Notes: generated by a model not told the origin, from the sequence alone. A DNA stretch of 64,000 nucleotides from an uncultured Desulfomicrobiaceae bacterium (GCA_937989665.1 CALKRN010000014.1:30418-94417), one strand, 5' to 3'; counted from the first letter of the stretch, positions 17,586 through 26,516 are shown. Translations and numbers: made by a program.

Positions 17586-19990
17586 GGGGGGAGTCCTTGG
17601 AGAAGGTGTACAGGGATCTCCACACTTAAGGCCGCGCCGCCAAGGTCGCTCTCCCCCACGTGGATGGTGCCGCCGTGGTCGGCGAGGATGCGCTGGACGA
17701 TGGAGAGGCCGATCCCTGTTCCATCCACGGCGGTGGTATAAAACGGCTCGAAGATGCGTTCCCGTTCGCTTACGGGGATCCCTGGACCGCTATCTTCGAC
17801 AATGATGCGGGCCGTGGTGTTTTCATGATGCAGATGGATGCGCACACGCGCTGGCCGTTCTCCCTGTCCTTGGGCGGCGCGGGCCGCATTGTCGGTGAGG
17901 TTGACGACGAGCTGCTCCAGGAGGGCGGCGTCGCCGCGCACCCACACAGGATGGGAAGGAAGCTCCGTGGTGAGCCCGACCCCGGCCTTGCGCAGGGCCG
18001 TGGCCATGAGCCCTACGGCCTCGGTGATGGGCTCGCGCAGGTCAAGGCAGCACCATTGCGGGGCTGTGGGTTTAGAAAAATCAAGGACGCGGCGGATGAC
18101 AGCTTCGATTTTGCCCGCGGCAACCGTTATCTTGCCCGTGAGTTCCTGGACAGGAGTGGCGAACTCTTTGGGAAATTCAGCGGCCATGGCACTGAGGGTG
18201 TAGAGATAGCCGAGGATGCCCGAGAGGGGGTTGCGGATTTCGTGGGCCAGTCCGGCGGCCATGCGTCCCAGCGAGGTGATCTTGTCAAGGAGCATGATGT
18301 GGCGCGCCAGACGCCGATTCTCGGTGACATCAGCGAGAAAGATGGCGAGACGGGCGTTGCTCCCTTCGTGATCATGCACCGGAGAGATGCGGATGTCGAA
18401 GTCGCGGGGCGGACCGGTTTGGGTGATGGCCTGCGGTGTGGCACTTGCCAGGGCTTGGAGCATGGCCGCTTGGCAGGCAGCGGCCAACGAGGGGTCGAGG
18501 ACTTCCTGGAGGCGCAGTCCGAGGAGGGATTCCCGATTGCCACCGATACGGGTGGCGGCTACTTCGTTGATTTCAAGGATAGTGCCTTTTTGATCTACCA
18601 AGAGGAGGGCTTCTGAGGGGGCTTCAAGTAAGGCGCGGACCTTGGCCTCACGGTCGCGCAAGAGCGCCTCGGTTTGGCGGCGCTGTTCGATCTCAAAAGC
18701 GAGGTCCCGGGTGCGGCGCTCCACCTCGATCTCCAGCCTGGCCTGGGCCTTGCGCAGGGCGTTTTCGGCCTGGATGCGTTCCGCCACTTGCCGCTCCAAT
18801 TCGGCATTGGCCGCACGCAGGTGGCGGGTGCGCTCGGCCACGGCAAATTCGAGATGGGCAGCATGGCGGGCCAGGGCCTCGTGGGTGGTGCGGCGCAGGC
18901 GCAGGGCAAGCATGGCCAGGGCGAGCATGGCGCAGAGCAGGCCCGCGCCCAAGAGGGCGGCCCAGGTCCATTCCTTGGGGATGGTATAGAACGGCGAAGG
19001 GGCGAAGAGGAGGCGCGATCCTGGCGGCAGGCGCTTGGGGTCAATGCCAAAGCGCACCAATTGCCGGTGGTCGAACATGGGGAGCGTCGGCGTGGCGGTC
19101 ACCACCGGCGGTAGGTCCCCGGTCTGGAGGACCTCTGCCGCCATGGAGCCAGCGGCCAAGCCATGGGCAAAGGCCTCGATCATGACCCCGCCCAGGCAGC
19201 CTTCCCCCAATTCGAAGTCCCAGAAGCCGTAGATGGGGACCGTTGCGTGGGCGGCGAGAAAGCGGTTTTTGTCGCGGTAATCGAGAAGGACCCCCTCTTC
19301 GTTGCGCAGCACGCCGTGGACGAGGATGATTTGGCCTGGACCAAGGGTAGGTAGGCGTTGCCGCAAGGTGGCAGCGTCAAGGTTATTCCAAAAGTGGAAG
19401 GTCACTGGGGCAAAGCGGGGGGCAAGGGCGCGGAGCTCCCGATCCGTGATGTCGTCGGGGGAGAGCTGGTCGCCGCCGATGACAATACATTCCCGGGTAT
19501 CGGGGTGGAGGCGCAGGGCGAGGGCGATGGTCTCCGCCACGGCTGGGTTTTCCGCCAGACCCGTAACGCGGGGGAAGTCCGCCAGCATGGCGGGTTGCAA
19601 CCCGTTGATACCACAGAAGACGACGGTGGCTTCGGCCAGGCGCTCGCGGAGCTCGGTGCGGACAAAGTCCAAGGCGATGTTGTCACAGACGAGGATGAGG
19701 TCGAAGCGTTGCCCGTGGAGTTTGCTACGCACGAGTGCAGCGACTTGAGAGAGGTACGCAGGGCTTGGATTGCGCTTGGTGTCAAGGTACTCCACCCAGA
19801 CGAGGGCCTCAGGGGCCTTATGGCGCAGGGCGTCGAGGATGCCTCGGGTAAGCTCATCAGTCCAAGAGAGCCCAGGGTGGTAAGACTGGAGGACCAGGAT
19901 GTTGGGCCGTGCCCCGTAAACCGGAGCTGCAGCCACGATGACGGTGAAAAGCACGAGCACCAAGGAACGCAAAGATCGTGTCATGGCCAT
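17567..19990 (-). CDS. sensor histidine kinase with periplasmic ABC-binding-like sensor domain
   Basis: 807 residues. Signal peptide/anchor (MAMTRSLRSLVLVLFTVIVAAA), then a periplasmic type I binding-protein-like domain (PNILVLQSYHPGLSWTDELT, GLDLILVCDN-like and VVFCGINGLQ segments) to about 310. A transmembrane helix near 335-355 follows, then a long coiled coil with repeated ERQVAER-type heptads, a PAS domain, HisKA with His583 (GLAHEIRNPLSG) and HATPase with DNAARAA, DSGPGIP and GTGIGLS. It phosphorylates the sigma-54 regulator that overlaps its 3' end. The sensor domain resembles the ABC-substrate-binding fold often fused to kinases; the ligand is unknown. Confidence 0.9.
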   Translation of the reverse strand: MAMTRSLRSLVLVLFTVIVAAAPVYGARPNILVLQSYHPGLSWTDELTRGILDALRHKAPEALVWVEYLDTKRNPSPAYLSQVAALVRSKLHGQRFDLILVCDNIALDFVRTELRERLAEATVVFCGINGLQPAMLADFPRVTGLAENPAVAETIALALRLHPDTRECIVIGGDQLSPDDITDRELRALAPRFAPVTFHFWNNLDAATLRQRLPTLGPGQIILVHGVLRNEEGVLLDYRDKNRFLAAHATVPIYGFWDFELGEGCLGGVMIEAFAHGLAAGSMAAEVLQTGDLPPVVTATPTLPMFDHRQLVRFGIDPKRLPPGSRLLFAPSPFYTIPKEWTWAALLGAGLLCAMLALAMLALRLRRTTHEALARHAAHLEFAVAERTRHLRAANAELERQVAERIQAENALRKAQARLEIEVERRTRDLAFEIEQRRQTEALLRDREAKVRALLEAPSEALLLVDQKGTILEINEVAATRIGGNRESLLGLRLQEVLDPSLAAACQAAMLQALASATPQAITQTGPPRDFDIRISPVHDHEGSNARLAIFLADVTENRRLARHIMLLDKITSLGRMAAGLAHEIRNPLSGILGYLYTLSAMAAEFPKEFATPVQELTGKITVAAGKIEAVIRRVLDFSKPTAPQWCCLDLREPITEAVGLMATALRKAGVGLTTELPSHPVWVRGDAALLEQLVVNLTDNAARAAQGQGERPARVRIHLHHENTTARIIVEDSGPGIPVSERERIFEPFYTTAVDGTGIGLSIVQRILADHGGTIHVGESDLGGAALSVEIPVHLLQGLPPCASTS

Positions 19991-20071
19991 GAACTACGGC
20001 CTTTCTCCTGCGCCTTCAAGGGCGGTGGAGGCCATGGCGCAGGCAATCTTAAGGAACGGAGAGGAGATACT

Positions 20072-20965
20072 ATGCCAGTGTGGGGAATTGCCCTTGGTGG
20101 GGGAGCAGCGCGGGGCTGGGTGCACATTGGGGTCCTGCAGGCCATCACCGAGGCTGGTTTTGCGCCGCAGGTGGTGTGTGGCACGTCCATCGGTGCCTTG
20201 GTAGGGGCAGCCTATGCGGCGGGGAATTTGGAGACCTTGGCCGATTGGGTCGTGACCCTCACCAAGATCGACGTCATCCGGTTTTTCGAATTGGACCTCT
20301 CATGGCGCGGCGTGGTGGATACGGATCGCTTGCGGCGGTTTTTGGTGGAGCATGTGGCCTCGGAAGATCTGCGCATTGAAGATTTGCCCATGTCCTTTGC
20401 TGCCGTGGCTACGGACATGGACACCGGCCAGGAGGTCTGGCTCAAAAAAGGCAAGGTCCTCGACGCGGTTTGGGCATCCATTGCCTTGCCGGGGCTTTTG
20501 CCTGCCATCCGCCACCGGGGGCGCTGGTTACTTGACGGTGGCCTTGTCAATCCGGTGCCTGTGTCGGTGTGCCGGGCCCTTGGGGCAGAGGTCGTCCTGG
20601 CAGTCAACCTCAACACCGATCTGATAGGGCGGCAGGCCCGCCGCAAGGAACGACTGTCCCGGCCAGGCGGATGGCGTTCGTGGATGACGCAGTATGCCCC
20701 AAGCGTTTTTTCTTCCCGTACCCAGGAGAGTCCGCCGAGCCTTTTTGAGGCTGTAGCTGCGGGTATGCATATCATCCTGGACCGCATTACCCGCAGCCGT
20801 ATGGCAGGGGACCCTCCGGATCTTCTCCTCGCCCCGCGCCTGAGCCACTTGGGCTTGATGGAGTTTCATCGCGCTGAGGAGGCCATGGCCGAAGGCCGGC
20901 GGATAGCCCAAGGGATGATGGAGGAATTGCGACGCCTGCTGGACGAAAGCGACAAAGACGACTGA
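20072..20965 (+). CDS. patatin-like phospholipase
   Basis: A 297-residue RssA-type patatin. Oxyanion glycine-rich GGGAARGWVHIG, nucleophile elbow GTSIG (Ser near 39) and the second catalytic residue in DGG (WLLDGGLVNPVP) are all present, so it should be an active Ser-Asp lipid acyl hydrolase. There is no signal peptide or transmembrane segment; it is likely cytoplasmic. ATG 20072 follows GGAGAGGAG. It is transcribed away from the sensor kinase, with about 80 bp for both promoters. Natural substrate unknown. Confidence 0.92.
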   Translation: MPVWGIALGGGAARGWVHIGVLQAITEAGFAPQVVCGTSIGALVGAAYAAGNLETLADWVVTLTKIDVIRFFELDLSWRGVVDTDRLRRFLVEHVASEDLRIEDLPMSFAAVATDMDTGQEVWLKKGKVLDAVWASIALPGLLPAIRHRGRWLLDGGLVNPVPVSVCRALGAEVVLAVNLNTDLIGRQARRKERLSRPGGWRSWMTQYAPSVFSSRTQESPPSLFEAVAAGMHIILDRITRSRMAGDPPDLLLAPRLSHLGLMEFHRAEEAMAEGRRIAQGMMEELRRLLDESDKDD

Positions 20966-21059
20966 GGTGCGTGCTGCTGTGGGGCTTGGGGAGCGGTGGT
21001 CATGGTTCTTGGCCTCTCCCACTTTGCTATCCCTGCTCCTGTACTTGTCCTGGATTGGG

Positions 21060-21078
21060 CTCCTCTGGGGCAGAGGAG
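21060..21078 (+). terminator. perfect 8-bp hairpin after patatin gene
   Basis: CTCCTCTG-GGG-CAGAGGAG is an exact inverted repeat with a 3-nt loop, about 95 bp past the patatin stop. No T-run follows, so it may pause or protect the RNA rather than terminate it. Confidence 0.4.
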
Positions 21079-21206
21079 TTGGCGGGCGGCGCTCGTCGTG
21101 GCGTTGGGTGCACCCCCAATGAGCGATGGCCCTTGCTCGGGGGCAGAGTCCTCCTGCCTTACGGATTTGACAACCGGAGGGGCCTTGGCTAGCGAGGGCC
21201 ATCTTT

Positions 21207-21219
21207 TGACGGTTGGTCA
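21207..21219. promoter_or_regulatory. candidate TetR operator with overlapping promoter elements
   Basis: TGAC-GGTTG-GTCA is a perfect dyad 20 bp upstream of the TetR start codon. It is flanked by a direct repeat of TTTTGACGG (21204-21212 and 21222-21230), and one TTGAC could be a -35 box. Position and symmetry suit autoregulation of the TetR-TRAP operon. No binding data; pattern only. Confidence 0.4.
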
Positions 21220-21238
21220 TTTTTTGACGGAGAGGCAG

Positions 21239-21910
21239 ATGGCGCGTCGGCAACAAGAAAAATCTGCCCAGACCCAGCAGGAGATCCTCGAAGCCGCAGA
21301 GCGCCTTTTTGTGGAAAAAGGCTATCTGGCAACTACGGTGCAGGAGATCACCGAAGCCGCAGGGTATGCCAAGGGCAATTTCTACCGCTACTGGTCGAGC
21401 AAAGAGGAGCTCATGCTCGAGATTATCGCCAGCAAGATGCGCCAGTACCGGGCCATGCGCGATGCCGAGCTTGGTGCGGCCAAGAGTCTTGCTGAGGTCA
21501 TGGATGCCATTTTGGATTTTCTTGAGCAGATGCATGCGGACCGCGGCTGGTCCCTCGTCTTTCTCGAGTTCACCATCGCAGCGGCCCGCAAGCCCGAGCT
21601 CCGGGCCCGTCTCTCGGAGTCCCATTATCGTCTCTCCAACGAGATCTTCGCTGCCCTGGTGGGGCCGCACCTGCCGTCAGGGTGTGATGGGCGCCTCATG
21701 GGTGCTCTAAACACGGCCTTGTTTGAGGGTTTTCTCATCCATGAGTTGGTTGGCGGCGGCGAGCTCCAGCTGAAGGATTTCCGCCGCGCGGCCCGCAAGC
21801 TCGCTCTGGAATGCCAGGAGCTGCAGCGCTGCCCTGACCAAGACCCCTCTCCTTCGTCCCTCAACCCTTCGGGCAATCCCCCGGAGGAATCCGCCAAGGA
21901 GGTCCCATGA
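21239..21910 (+). CDS. TetR/AcrR-family transcriptional regulator
   Basis: 223 residues. The N-terminal helix-turn-helix has the standard ILEAAERLFVEKGYLATTVQEI and FYRYWSSKEEL pattern; the C-terminal ligand-binding domain is all-helical. ATG 21239 is preceded by GGAG; the frame extends upstream but without support. The stop overlaps the dctP start by ATGA, so it is the first gene of the TRAP operon and its likely regulator. A Ser/Pro-rich tail (PSPSSLNPSGNPPEE) is probably disordered. Confidence 0.9.
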   Translation: MARRQQEKSAQTQQEILEAAERLFVEKGYLATTVQEITEAAGYAKGNFYRYWSSKEELMLEIIASKMRQYRAMRDAELGAAKSLAEVMDAILDFLEQMHADRGWSLVFLEFTIAAARKPELRARLSESHYRLSNEIFAALVGPHLPSGCDGRLMGALNTALFEGFLIHELVGGGELQLKDFRRAARKLALECQELQRCPDQDPSPSSLNPSGNPPEESAKEVP

Positions 21911-22893
21911 TTCCCCGTATCGTTCTCGCCGTTCTTACCCTGGTCTGTGCTGTCCCTGCCTTTGCTGGGCCGTTGCGGCTTACTTACAGTAATTTCTTTC
22001 CACCCACCCACGTGCAGTCGCAGCTCGCCGAGGCTTGGTGCCAGGAGGTCGCACGCCGCACAGGCGGGGCAGTGGTGGTGGACTACTACCCTGGCGGCAC
22101 CCTCACCAAGCCACAGAATGCCTATGATGGGGTAGTGGACGGGGTTTCGGACATCGCTATGTCTGCCTTTGCCTACAGTAAGGGCCGTTTCCCGCTCCTT
22201 TCGGGTCTGGATCTGCCGCTGGGCTATCCTTCGGGCGCCGTGGCCACGCGCATAGCCAACGAGGCCCTCGCCCACTTCCAGCCCAAGGAAGTGAGCGACG
22301 TACACATCCTCTACCTCCATGCCCATGGCCCAGGCATCCTCCATGCCCGCGGCAAGACCATCGCGCGCATCGAGGACATGGCAGGACTCAAGATCCGCGC
22401 CACGGGCTCGAGCGCCGCGGTGGTGAGCGCCTTAGGGGCCAGCCCGGTGGCCATGCCCATGAACGATGCCTACCAGGCCCTGCACAAAGGGGTTGTCGAT
22501 GGCAGCATGTATCCCGTGGAGACGAATAAGGGCTGGAAGATGGCCGAGGTCGTGGACACCATGCTCGATACCCGAGCCATCGCCTACACCACCGTGTTCT
22601 TCGTGGCCATGAACAAGGGGGCCTGGGAGCGCCTCGCCCCGGAGCATCAGAAGGTCCTCACCGATTTGAGCCAGGAGTGGGCGGCTAAGCACGGCGCGGC
22701 CTGGGACGTAAGTGACGAGGAAGGGCGGGCGTTTTTTCTGGAAAAAGGTAAAAAAATCGTGGTCTTGAGTCCAGCAGAAGAGGGGCGATGGAAGGCGGCC
22801 ATGGAACCAGTGCTTGCCCAGTACGTGGAGGCCTGCCAAAAGGCCGGCCTCGACGGCTCGGGTCTCCTCGCCTTTGTCCGGCAGCGGCTGTAG
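21907..22893 (+). CDS. dctP: TRAP transporter solute-binding protein (DctP family)
   Basis: 328 residues with signal peptide (MIPRIVLAVLTLVCAVPAFA) and the DctP fold: LTYSNFFPPTHVQSQLAEAW, GGTLTKPQNAYDGVVDGVSD, GLKIRATG and PMNDAYQALHKGVVDG. The conserved Arg of the carboxylate-binding site is present in LKIRATG. It captures an organic acid in the periplasm for the DctQM permease. The start overlaps TetR by ATGA. Its 3' end (CGCCTTTGTCCGGCAGCG) is echoed 70 bp downstream. Confidence 0.93.
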   Translation: MIPRIVLAVLTLVCAVPAFAGPLRLTYSNFFPPTHVQSQLAEAWCQEVARRTGGAVVVDYYPGGTLTKPQNAYDGVVDGVSDIAMSAFAYSKGRFPLLSGLDLPLGYPSGAVATRIANEALAHFQPKEVSDVHILYLHAHGPGILHARGKTIARIEDMAGLKIRATGSSAAVVSALGASPVAMPMNDAYQALHKGVVDGSMYPVETNKGWKMAEVVDTMLDTRAIAYTTVFFVAMNKGAWERLAPEHQKVLTDLSQEWAAKHGAAWDVSDEEGRAFFLEKGKKIVVLSPAEEGRWKAAMEPVLAQYVEACQKAGLDGSGLLAFVRQRL

Positions 22894-22956
22894 GACGATG
22901 CGGCGATGGCCGCTTGCGTGCGGTGACCGCGGGGCGATCGCCTTTGTCCAGCAGCG
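22869..22956. repeat. direct repeat copying the dctP 3' end, 70 bp apart
   Basis: Copy 1 (22869-22886) is the last coding part of dctP; copy 2 (22939-22956) lies in the intergenic gap. They match at 17 of 18 positions. The gap holds no gene, so copy 2 looks like a displaced gene end. Confidence 0.75.
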
Positions 22957-23026
22957 CCTGGCGGTGCCTCGGTGGCAGAGGGCGGAGGGCCGCTTGGTTT
23001 CCGAGGACGAAGACCCAAGCGCTGGA

Positions 23027-23129
23027 GGAACCTTGGGGATGGACGGGGGAGCGGTTCGGATTCGAGCTGCGCAGTGGCAACTGGGTGTTGTCAACAGCGG
23101 AACCTTGGGGATGGACGATGGAACGGTTC
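23027..23129. repeat. direct repeat copying the dctQ start region, 72 bp apart
   Basis: GGAACCTTGGGGATGGACG is identical at 23027-23045 and 23099-23117. The second copy ends directly at the dctQ ATG, and similarity continues into CGGTTCG. Copy 1 therefore looks like a decayed second gene start without a working ATG in frame. Confidence 0.75.
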
Positions 23130-23588
23130 GTTGATGGGCTGGTGCGTGCCACCCGCGCCCTGGCTACGGGGGCGGTGCTGGCCATGATGGTGGTGACGGT
23201 GGTGAGCGTCGGCGGGCGATTGCAGCGCACGCCTCTTTTTGGAGCAGAAGAATTGGTCGCCTTTTTGAGCGTGGCCGCAGTGGCCGCCAGCCTGCCCTAT
23301 TGCCATGTACACCGCGCCCACATTGGGGTGGAGCTTGTCGTGCGGCGGCTGCCTCCGCGCTGGCAGGTGTGGATGAAATGGGTGCGCGATATCCTCGGTC
23401 TGCTCCTTTACGCGCTTATGGCATGGGCCGTGGGCGGGTATGCGACGAGCAAATGGCGCAGCGGTGAAATCTCCCTCAATCTCGGTTGGCCGGAGGGCAT
23501 CGTCGTCGCCGGATTGGCCGTGGGCCTTGGGCTGACAGCGCTCGTCGCTGCTGTGGAGCTGTATTGCTGGCGGCGAGGGCGGGCATGA
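23118..23588 (+). CDS. dctQ: TRAP transporter small permease (DctQ family)
   Basis: A 156-residue inner-membrane protein with four predicted helices (around 15-35, 45-65, 85-105 and 125-148) and the DctQ features EELVAFLSVAAVAASLPYC and HRAHIGVELVV. It forms the membrane unit with DctM. ATG 23118 lacks a strong ribosome site and directly follows a repeated 19-mer, so initiation may be weak. Its stop overlaps the dctM ATG (ATGA). Confidence 0.9.
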   Translation: MERFVDGLVRATRALATGAVLAMMVVTVVSVGGRLQRTPLFGAEELVAFLSVAAVAASLPYCHVHRAHIGVELVVRRLPPRWQVWMKWVRDILGLLLYALMAWAVGGYATSKWRSGEISLNLGWPEGIVVAGLAVGLGLTALVAAVELYCWRRGRA

Positions 23589-24901
23589 CACCGGCGATGG
23601 TGGGCGGTCTTGGTGTCCTCGCCATGCTCCTTTTGTTTGCCACGCGCCTGCCGGTGGCCTTGGCCATGATGGGGGTGGGGATGGCAGGGTTCGCCCTGCT
23701 CATTTCGCCGCAGGCAAGCCTGGGCATGCTGGGGCGCAGTCTCTATGACACCTTTGCCTCCTATGACCTCTCCACGGTGCCGCTGTTTGTCCTCATGGGG
23801 CAGCTGGCCTTTAATGCCGGGATAAGCGAGCGCCTTTTTGCCTGTGCCTATCGGTTTTTGGGCCATGTGCGCGGCGGATTGGCCATGGCCACGGTGGTGT
23901 CGTGCACGGCCTTTGGCGCGGTGTGCGGCTCCAGTCCGGCGACGGCGGCCACCATGGCCACGGTGGCCTATCCTGAGATGAAACGTTTTGGGTACCGAAG
24001 TCGCCTGGCTGCCGGGACCGTGGCCGCAGGCGGAGGGCTGGGGATGATCATGCCCCCCAGTGTTGTGCTCATCGTCTATGGCGTCCTTACCCAACAGTCC
24101 ATTGGCGCCCTCTTTGTGGCCGGGATCGTGCCGGCGATAGTGATCACGGTGCTTTTTCTCTTTGCGATCGCTTGGGTGTGTTGGCGTGACCCCTCTCTTG
24201 GTCCTCCGGGGGAGCGTTCTGAGTGGCCTGATCGTCTCCGCGCGCTCTCTGGGCTCGTGGATACGCTCTTGGTATTTGGGGTGGTCATGACGAGCCTGTT
24301 TCGGGGGTGGTGTACGCCCACCGAGGCCGCTGCTGTGGGTGCGGCTACGGTCCTTGCCGTGGGGGTGCTCCGAGGTCAGCTCTCGTGGGCACGCATCGTG
24401 AAATCGGTCCACGAAACCTTGCGCACCTCGGCCATGGTACTCTTTCTGGTGGCCGGGGCCACGGTGTTCGGAAAATTTTTAGCCGTCACCCGGATCCCCT
24501 TTGACGTCGCTGCCTGGATTGGCGGTCTTGGACTACCGCCGCTTGTCGTGCTGGCCGTCATTGTTGCCGTGTATTTTGTCGGCGGCTGCTTCATGGACTC
24601 CTTGGCTCTAGTCATGCTGACTATCCCGGTGTTTTATCCTGTGGTGACGGCCCTGGGCTATGACCCCATTTGGTTTGGGATACTCATTGTCCTGGTGACC
24701 GAAATGGGTGTCATCACCCCGCCGGTGGGCATCAATGTCTATGTCGTTTATGGAGTGCTCACCGGCATGCGAGAGATTATCACCTTGGAGGCCATTTTTC
24801 GAGGAATTGTGCCCTTCTTGATGGCCGTGGTGGTGGGGATCGGTCTTCTCCTCCTGTGGCCGGAGCTCGTGCTTGTCCTGCCACGATGGCTTCATCCATG
24901 A
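23585..24901 (+). CDS. dctM: TRAP transporter large permease (DctM family)
   Basis: A 438-residue polytopic membrane protein, about 12 helices. DctM hallmarks include LFATRLPVALAM, VPLFVLMGQLAFNAGI, GGGLGMIMPPSVVLIVYG and the C-terminal EMGVITPPVGINVYVV. It couples cation entry to solute uptake with DctP and DctQ. It overlaps dctQ by ATGA at its start and the GT39 gene by ATGA at its end. The substrate is not deducible; C4-dicarboxylates or other organic acids are usual for this family. Confidence 0.93.
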   Translation: MTPAMVGGLGVLAMLLLFATRLPVALAMMGVGMAGFALLISPQASLGMLGRSLYDTFASYDLSTVPLFVLMGQLAFNAGISERLFACAYRFLGHVRGGLAMATVVSCTAFGAVCGSSPATAATMATVAYPEMKRFGYRSRLAAGTVAAGGGLGMIMPPSVVLIVYGVLTQQSIGALFVAGIVPAIVITVLFLFAIAWVCWRDPSLGPPGERSEWPDRLRALSGLVDTLLVFGVVMTSLFRGWCTPTEAAAVGAATVLAVGVLRGQLSWARIVKSVHETLRTSAMVLFLVAGATVFGKFLAVTRIPFDVAAWIGGLGLPPLVVLAVIVAVYFVGGCFMDSLALVMLTIPVFYPVVTALGYDPIWFGILIVLVTEMGVITPPVGINVYVVYGVLTGMREIITLEAIFRGIVPFLMAVVVGIGLLLLWPELVLVLPRWLHP

Positions 24902-26514
24902 AAGCGAGTCTTTTTTTTGCGCTGTTGCACAGCCGAGCCAACGACTGGGTCTGCCGCCATCCGCTGGGGGCCTGGTTGGCCGTGGGGCTGCTGGCCGTGG
25001 GGCTGGCGGGAAGCGCTTTCTTTCCGCGCGGCCTTTTGGAGACCACCGAGGGGCGGTATGCCTTGTGTGCTTGGGAGATGCTGGAGCGGGAGAATTTTCT
25101 TGAGCCGACCCTCGATGGCCAGCCCCATTGGACCAAGCCGCCGCTTACCTATTGGGTGTTGGCGGCGGGCATGGCGACCGTGGGGGCGGTGGAAGAAGGG
25201 GCGCGGATGGCTCAGGGCGCTGTCTTCCTGGCGCTGGTGGGCGCGGTGGTGCTTGTGGCGCTGGCCGTGGGGGACGGCCTCCTTGCGTGGTGGGCTGCCC
25301 TCGTGACGGAGACCGGACTCCTTCCGCTACTGGGGGCGACCTTTCTTTCTGCGGATTTGCTTCTCACCCTCTGGGAGACGCTCGCCGTTGGTGCGTACCT
25401 TATGAGCCTTCGTTCTTCTTCGCCCCGGCGCTGGCTTGACCTTATGGGGCTTTGGTGGGGCCTGGCCTTTCTCACCAAAGGCCCGCCAGGGCTGCTCCCC
25501 CTGCTTGCCCTCGTTCCTTGGCATCTCGGGACCCAGCGGGGGCGACCGCTGGTGACGGGGCTCGGTGTGGTGCTGTTTGGGGGAGTCGGTCTTGGTTGGT
25601 ATGCCTTCGAGGCCCTGCGCCATCCGGAACTGTTGGGGTATTGGCTTGGCGAGGAGGTCGTGGCGCGGGTGGCCTCTGACTCTTTCCACCGCCATCCAGA
25701 GCCATGGAAGCCTTTCGTCATCTACCTTCCCTTGTTGGCGGCAACGATTGCCCCTTGGATGCTGGCTGCCCGCCTCACGCTGCGGCAGGTTTGGCTCGCG
25801 GTGCCTGCGGTGTGGCGCGTGCTGTTCGGCCTGTGGTTGTTGCTGCCGCTCCTCGTCTTTTTTGTGGTAAAGAGCCGGCTTCCTCTCTACGTGCTCCCCC
25901 TTGCCGTCCCCTTGGCCCTAGGGATGGCCTGGGGACTGCGCCAGTCTTCTCTCTCGGTGCGGTGGGTCCTGATCTTTGGGCTAGGGGTGGCGGTAGGTGC
26001 TGGGGGGGGGCGTTTCCTTCTCGGCCAGATCCCCCTGACCTCCAACATGCGTCCCCTTTTTGCCATGGCGCGGTCATTGGATCCTCAGCAGATCGTCGTT
26101 GTGGGAGAAAAAGAACTCTTCGGCCTTCAGGCTTATGCCAAGGAGTCCGGGCTCGCCTTGCGGCGCATCAGTGTTGACGACTGCGCTGCGCTGCAGCGTC
26201 CCAGCGTCGCCCTGCGCACGTCAGTGGTCGTGCGGCACAAGCGTGCAGCGGCGGTACTAGAGGCATTGGGCTTTGATTCAGATGATTTGCGGGTACAGCG
26301 TTGGGCTGACTGGGTGGTGGTCCACCTCTCTCCCGAGCCGCTGTCTTTTCCCAATGCGGGGGGCGAGGACGGTTGGCTGGTGAGTGCGTCGTTCTTTGTC
26401 TCAGAATCGGTCTCGGGTGGCTTTGTGCCCCCCTCTCCTGACCTGGCTCCGATGGCCGGGGCGTCGGCATCGAAAATCGGCAGTCTCGGGTGGCTTTGTG
26501 GCCCCCTCTCCTGA
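24898..26514 (+). CDS. ArnT/PMT-like (GT39) membrane glycosyltransferase
   Basis: 538 residues with about ten helices. The N-terminal loop has FPRGLLETTEGRYALCAWEM and PHWTKPPLTYWV, the periplasmic Asp/Glu loop typical of lipid-phosphate-sugar mannosyl/arabinosyl transferases (PMT, ArnT). These enzymes use undecaprenyl- or dolichyl-phosphate sugars to modify lipid A or proteins. ATG 24898 overlaps the dctM stop. A shared operon with an organic-acid TRAP transporter is unusual. The last about 35 residues are encoded by a tandem direct repeat and are probably a neutral tail. Confidence 0.85.
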   Translation: MKASLFFALLHSRANDWVCRHPLGAWLAVGLLAVGLAGSAFFPRGLLETTEGRYALCAWEMLERENFLEPTLDGQPHWTKPPLTYWVLAAGMATVGAVEEGARMAQGAVFLALVGAVVLVALAVGDGLLAWWAALVTETGLLPLLGATFLSADLLLTLWETLAVGAYLMSLRSSSPRRWLDLMGLWWGLAFLTKGPPGLLPLLALVPWHLGTQRGRPLVTGLGVVLFGGVGLGWYAFEALRHPELLGYWLGEEVVARVASDSFHRHPEPWKPFVIYLPLLAATIAPWMLAARLTLRQVWLAVPAVWRVLFGLWLLLPLLVFFVVKSRLPLYVLPLAVPLALGMAWGLRQSSLSVRWVLIFGLGVAVGAGGGRFLLGQIPLTSNMRPLFAMARSLDPQQIVVVGEKELFGLQAYAKESGLALRRISVDDCAALQRPSVALRTSVVVRHKRAAAVLEALGFDSDDLRVQRWADWVVVHLSPEPLSFPNAGGEDGWLVSASFFVSESVSGGFVPPSPDLAPMAGASASKIGSLGWLCGPLS

Positions 26515-26516
26515 CC
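26411..26516. repeat. direct repeat within the 3' end of the GT39 gene, 73 bp apart
   Basis: Two 33-bp copies (26411-26443 and 26484-26516) match at 32 of 33 positions. The stop codon of the GT39 gene lies in copy 2. Because 73 is not a multiple of three, the same DNA is read in two frames (SGGFVPPSP, then GWLCGPLS). Confidence 0.85.

Larger units (their letters stand above)
20966..21238. other. intergenic region ahead of the TetR-TRAP operon
   Basis: 273 bp without a convincing gene. It contains a perfect hairpin (21060-21078) that may end the patatin message and a TGAC-N5-GTCA palindrome (21207-21219) just before the TetR start. The frame is open through here in phase with TetR but lacks a ribosome site and coding character. 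Confidence 0.6.

Noticed and set aside
20996..21238. N-terminal extension of the TetR gene
   Set aside because: The frame is open but has no start signal, contains the hairpin and operator-like dyad, and TetR proteins begin just before the HTH.
26411..26516. Insertion sequence or transposon end
   Set aside because: The copies are direct, short, without transposase or target duplication.
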